14,722 bases of DNA from an uncultured Roseburia sp. (GTDB lineage Bacteria > Bacillota > Clostridia > Lachnospirales > Lachnospiraceae): positions 1 to 14,722 of the forward strand of contig CAJTYI010000078.1 of assembly GCA_910584215.1 (NCBI GenBank), written 5' to 3'. The position numbers and the translations under genes are program-made. Below, piece by piece: positions 12,685 to 14,722 of the stretch (within the stretch, counting starts at the first letter, position 1; each line of letters begins with the position of its first letter). Below the pieces are notes generated by a model, which was not told the origin of the DNA, made no database searches, and was given only the letters and a program-made list of their open reading frames with translations.

Positions 12685-14520
12685 TTGAATACGAAAAGAA
12701 GTGGTTACAGAGGATTTGGCATATATTTGATTCTGATATTGGCGGTGATCGGAATCTGGTACTGGCTGGATGGCAGCAGTTCCACGAACACTTATACGAG
12801 AGCGCAGTTTGAGGATGCGCTGGATATGGGGAAAGTGGCGCAGATCGAGATTGTGCCCAACAAAGAAGTGCCGACAGGAAATGTCTATATTACTTTTGAG
12901 GATGCCTCCAAGCAGGTGTACACGGTGACGGATGTCAGCGCAGTGGAGGAGTATCTAAAGAAGCAGAATTTTAAAAATTATGTTGTACAGAATCCACCGA
13001 CTGAGAGCTGGATAGTGACCCTGCTCCCGTATCTTATTATCTTTGCCGCGATGTTTATTTTCTTTATCATTTTGACGAACCAGTCGGCGGCCAACGCGGG
13101 CGGCGGCAGCAAGATGATGAATTTTGGCAAGAGCCGTGCAAGACTGATGAACGATGATCCGGCGAGACGCGTGACGTTTGCCAATGTGGCGGGGTTGATC
13201 GAAGAGAAAGAGGAGCTCGAAGAGATTGTTGATTTCTTAAAGTCACCGCAGAAATATACCAGGCTCGGCGCCAGGATACCGAAGGGCGTGCTTTTGGTGG
13301 GACCTCCGGGAACCGGTAAGACGCTTCTTGCGCGGGCGGTTGCGGGGGAAGCGGGCGTGCCCTTTTTTAGCATATCGGGTTCCGACTTTGTGGAAATGTT
13401 TGTCGGTGTCGGCGCTTCCCGCGTCCGCGATCTGTTTGAGGAGGCGAAGAAAAATGCGCCGTGTATTGTGTTTATCGACGAGATCGACGCCGTCGCAAGA
13501 CGCCGCGGCACCGGTATGGGCGGAGGTCACGACGAGCGCGAACAGACATTAAACCAGATGCTGGTGGAGATGGACGGTTTTGGCGCCAACGAAGGCATCA
13601 TTGTGATGGCGGCGACCAACCGTGTGGATATTTTGGACCCTGCGATTATGCGTCCGGGACGTTTTGACAGGAAGGTGCATGTGGGCAGGCCGGATGTGCG
13701 GGGAAGAGAGGAGATTTTGCAGGTACATGCCAAAAATAAGCCGCTGGGGGATGATGTGGACTTAAAGCAGATTGCCCAGACGACCGCGGGCTTTACCGGG
13801 GCGGATTTGGAAAACCTGTTAAATGAAGCTGCTATTCTCGCGGCAAAGGAAGACCGCGGGTTCGTGACACAGGGGGATATCCGTCAGTCGTTTGTCAAGG
13901 TGGGAATCGGTGCCGAGAAAAAGAGCCGCGTAATTTCCGAGAAAGAAAAGAAAATCACTGCCTTTCACGAGGCGGGTCACGCAATTTTATTCCACCTGCT
14001 TCCCGATGTCGGTCCGGTGTACTCCGTTTCGATCATCCCGACCGGTTCCGGCGCCGCGGGTTATACGATGCCGCTGCCGGAAAAAGATGAAATGTTTAAC
14101 AGCAAAGGCAAGATGCTGCAGGATATTGTCGTTTCCTTAGGCGGCCGCGTTGCCGAGGAATTGGTGTTTAACGATATCACGACAGGCGCGTCACAGGATA
14201 TTAAACAGGCGACCAGGCTGGCCAAAGACATGGTGACAAAGTATGGCATGTCGAACAACATTGGTCTGATCTGTTATGACAACGATGACGATGAGGTGTT
14301 TATCGGCCGTGACCTGGCACACACCAGGGGCTACAGTGAGACGGTGGCGACGGCGATCGACCAGGAGGTCAAATGTATTATTGATAACTGCTACCGCAAG
14401 GCAAAGCAGATGATAACGGACAACAGGGAAGTGCTCGATGCCTGCGCCGATCTTCTCTTAGAGAAAGAGAAGATTACGCGCAAAGAGTTCGAGTCTTTGT
14501 TTGAACTGGCGGAAATCTAA
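12685..14520 (+). CDS. ftsH: ATP-dependent zinc metalloprotease FtsH (TTG start)
   Basis: A membrane-bound AAA+ protease that degrades misfolded membrane proteins and short-lived regulators. The 611 residues have the standard order. Membrane segment 1 lies at about 11-27, an extracytoplasmic domain at 28-110, and membrane segment 2 at about 111-131. The AAA+ module has Walker A GPPGTGKT (206-213), Walker B IDEID (D265, E266) and the arginine-finger region IMRPGRFDRKVHVGRPD. The protease domain has the zinc site HEAGH (428-432), with D505 in ASQDIKQAT as third ligand. All key residues are present. The start is TTG 12685, with AAGGA (12672-12676) 8 nt upstream; no in-frame ATG exists between the hpt stop and residue 49. 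It lies 19 nt after hpt, so it is probably co-transcribed with it. The terminator follows at once. Confidence 0.97.
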   Translation: MNTKRSGYRGFGIYLILILAVIGIWYWLDGSSSTNTYTRAQFEDALDMGKVAQIEIVPNKEVPTGNVYITFEDASKQVYTVTDVSAVEEYLKKQNFKNYVVQNPPTESWIVTLLPYLIIFAAMFIFFIILTNQSAANAGGGSKMMNFGKSRARLMNDDPARRVTFANVAGLIEEKEELEEIVDFLKSPQKYTRLGARIPKGVLLVGPPGTGKTLLARAVAGEAGVPFFSISGSDFVEMFVGVGASRVRDLFEEAKKNAPCIVFIDEIDAVARRRGTGMGGGHDEREQTLNQMLVEMDGFGANEGIIVMAATNRVDILDPAIMRPGRFDRKVHVGRPDVRGREEILQVHAKNKPLGDDVDLKQIAQTTAGFTGADLENLLNEAAILAAKEDRGFVTQGDIRQSFVKVGIGAEKKSRVISEKEKKITAFHEAGHAILFHLLPDVGPVYSVSIIPTGSGAAGYTMPLPEKDEMFNSKGKMLQDIVVSLGGRVAEELVFNDITTGASQDIKQATRLAKDMVTKYGMSNNIGLICYDNDDDEVFIGRDLAHTRGYSETVATAIDQEVKCIIDNCYRKAKQMITDNREVLDACADLLLEKEKITRKEFESLFELAEI

Positions 14521-14525
14521 GATAT

Positions 14526-14559
14526 AAAAAATCAGACAGCGGCTGCTGCCTGATTTTTT
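14526..14559 (+). terminator. Intrinsic terminator after ftsH
   Basis: AAAAAATCAG (14526-14535) pairs with CTGATTTTTT (14550-14559). CAGC/GCTG pairs continue inside, separated by an A/C mismatch, around a GGCT loop. The T run follows naturally, and the A run makes it potentially bidirectional. It ends the tilS-hpt-ftsH cluster. Confidence 0.9.
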
Positions 14560-14722
14560 GTGCACACAGGCACAAAAGATGCAGCATATATCTTTAAGAA
14601 GCCGGCACAGTATGCGCCCGGCATCGGTTGATAAAGTATAGGTTGTTAGCCTAGTTGTTTGGATGAATACCTATGAATATTGGATGCATATTTATTCTAT
14701 CAAAAATATAGTAACTTTTCTT
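14560..14722. other. AT-rich intergenic end of window, no gene seen
   Basis: No reading frame with a ribosome binding site was found on either strand. A small hairpin GCCGG/CCGGC (14601-14605/14618-14622) and the spaced inverted repeat ATAGGT/ACCTAT (14638-14643/14669-14674) are visible. The last 80 nt are AT-rich and may hold the control region of a gene outside the window. Confidence 0.4.

Noticed and set aside
14638..14674. ATAGGT/ACCTAT inverted repeat as an operator
   Set aside because: Only 6 bp, widely spaced, with no gene visible next to it.

Overview
The window looks like a chromosomal segment of a spore-forming, Gram-positive anaerobe of the class Clostridia, most likely a Lachnospiraceae-type gut bacterium. 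The evidence is the spoIIE-tilS-hpt-ftsH block typical of Firmicutes, a paired glgC/glgD locus, strong AGGAGG-type ribosome binding sites, a Spo0A-style sporulation promoter and moderately high GC. All convincing genes are on the + strand. Family assignments come from reading motifs; no database search was possible.

Region 1 (1-821) is the right edge of an integrated mobile element. The C-terminal part of a large serine recombinase (DUF4368 type) runs in from the left edge and stops at 528. In the very next codon the sequence becomes the C-terminal ATP-binding part of a VanS-like sensor histidine kinase, which has lost everything upstream. The element therefore appears to have been inserted into the kinase gene. 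The remnant ends at 735 and is followed by a strong hairpin.

Region 2 (862-2148) holds one membrane-anchored C39-like cysteine peptidase with a long, very basic cytoplasmic head containing a short tandem repeat. A clear intrinsic terminator follows.

Region 3 (about 2254-5999) is a tight three-gene operon: glgC and glgD (overlapping by 7 nt), then, 8 nt later, a GH28 family pectin-type glycosidase without a signal peptide. It links glycogen synthesis to intracellular handling of a uronate-containing oligosaccharide.

Region 4 (about 6020-8300) is a single gene with a structured leader and its own terminator. It is a complete type-2 2-isopropylmalate synthase (LeuA) fused in one open frame to a C-terminal AraC-type double helix-turn-helix DNA-binding domain. 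This is the most unusual object in the window. It looks like an enzyme that may also be a leucine-responsive transcription factor.

Region 5 (8300-14560) is the conserved sporulation/housekeeping block. spoIIE has a sigma-A-like promoter with a 21-nt spacer and Spo0A-box-like -35 region. It encodes a short SpoIIE with about five membrane segments. A 321-nt gap packed with hairpins and bounded by a 15-nt direct repeat follows, and then tilS, hpt and ftsH in close succession. ftsH starts with TTG and ends in a strong terminator. The last 160 nt hold no gene that I can see.
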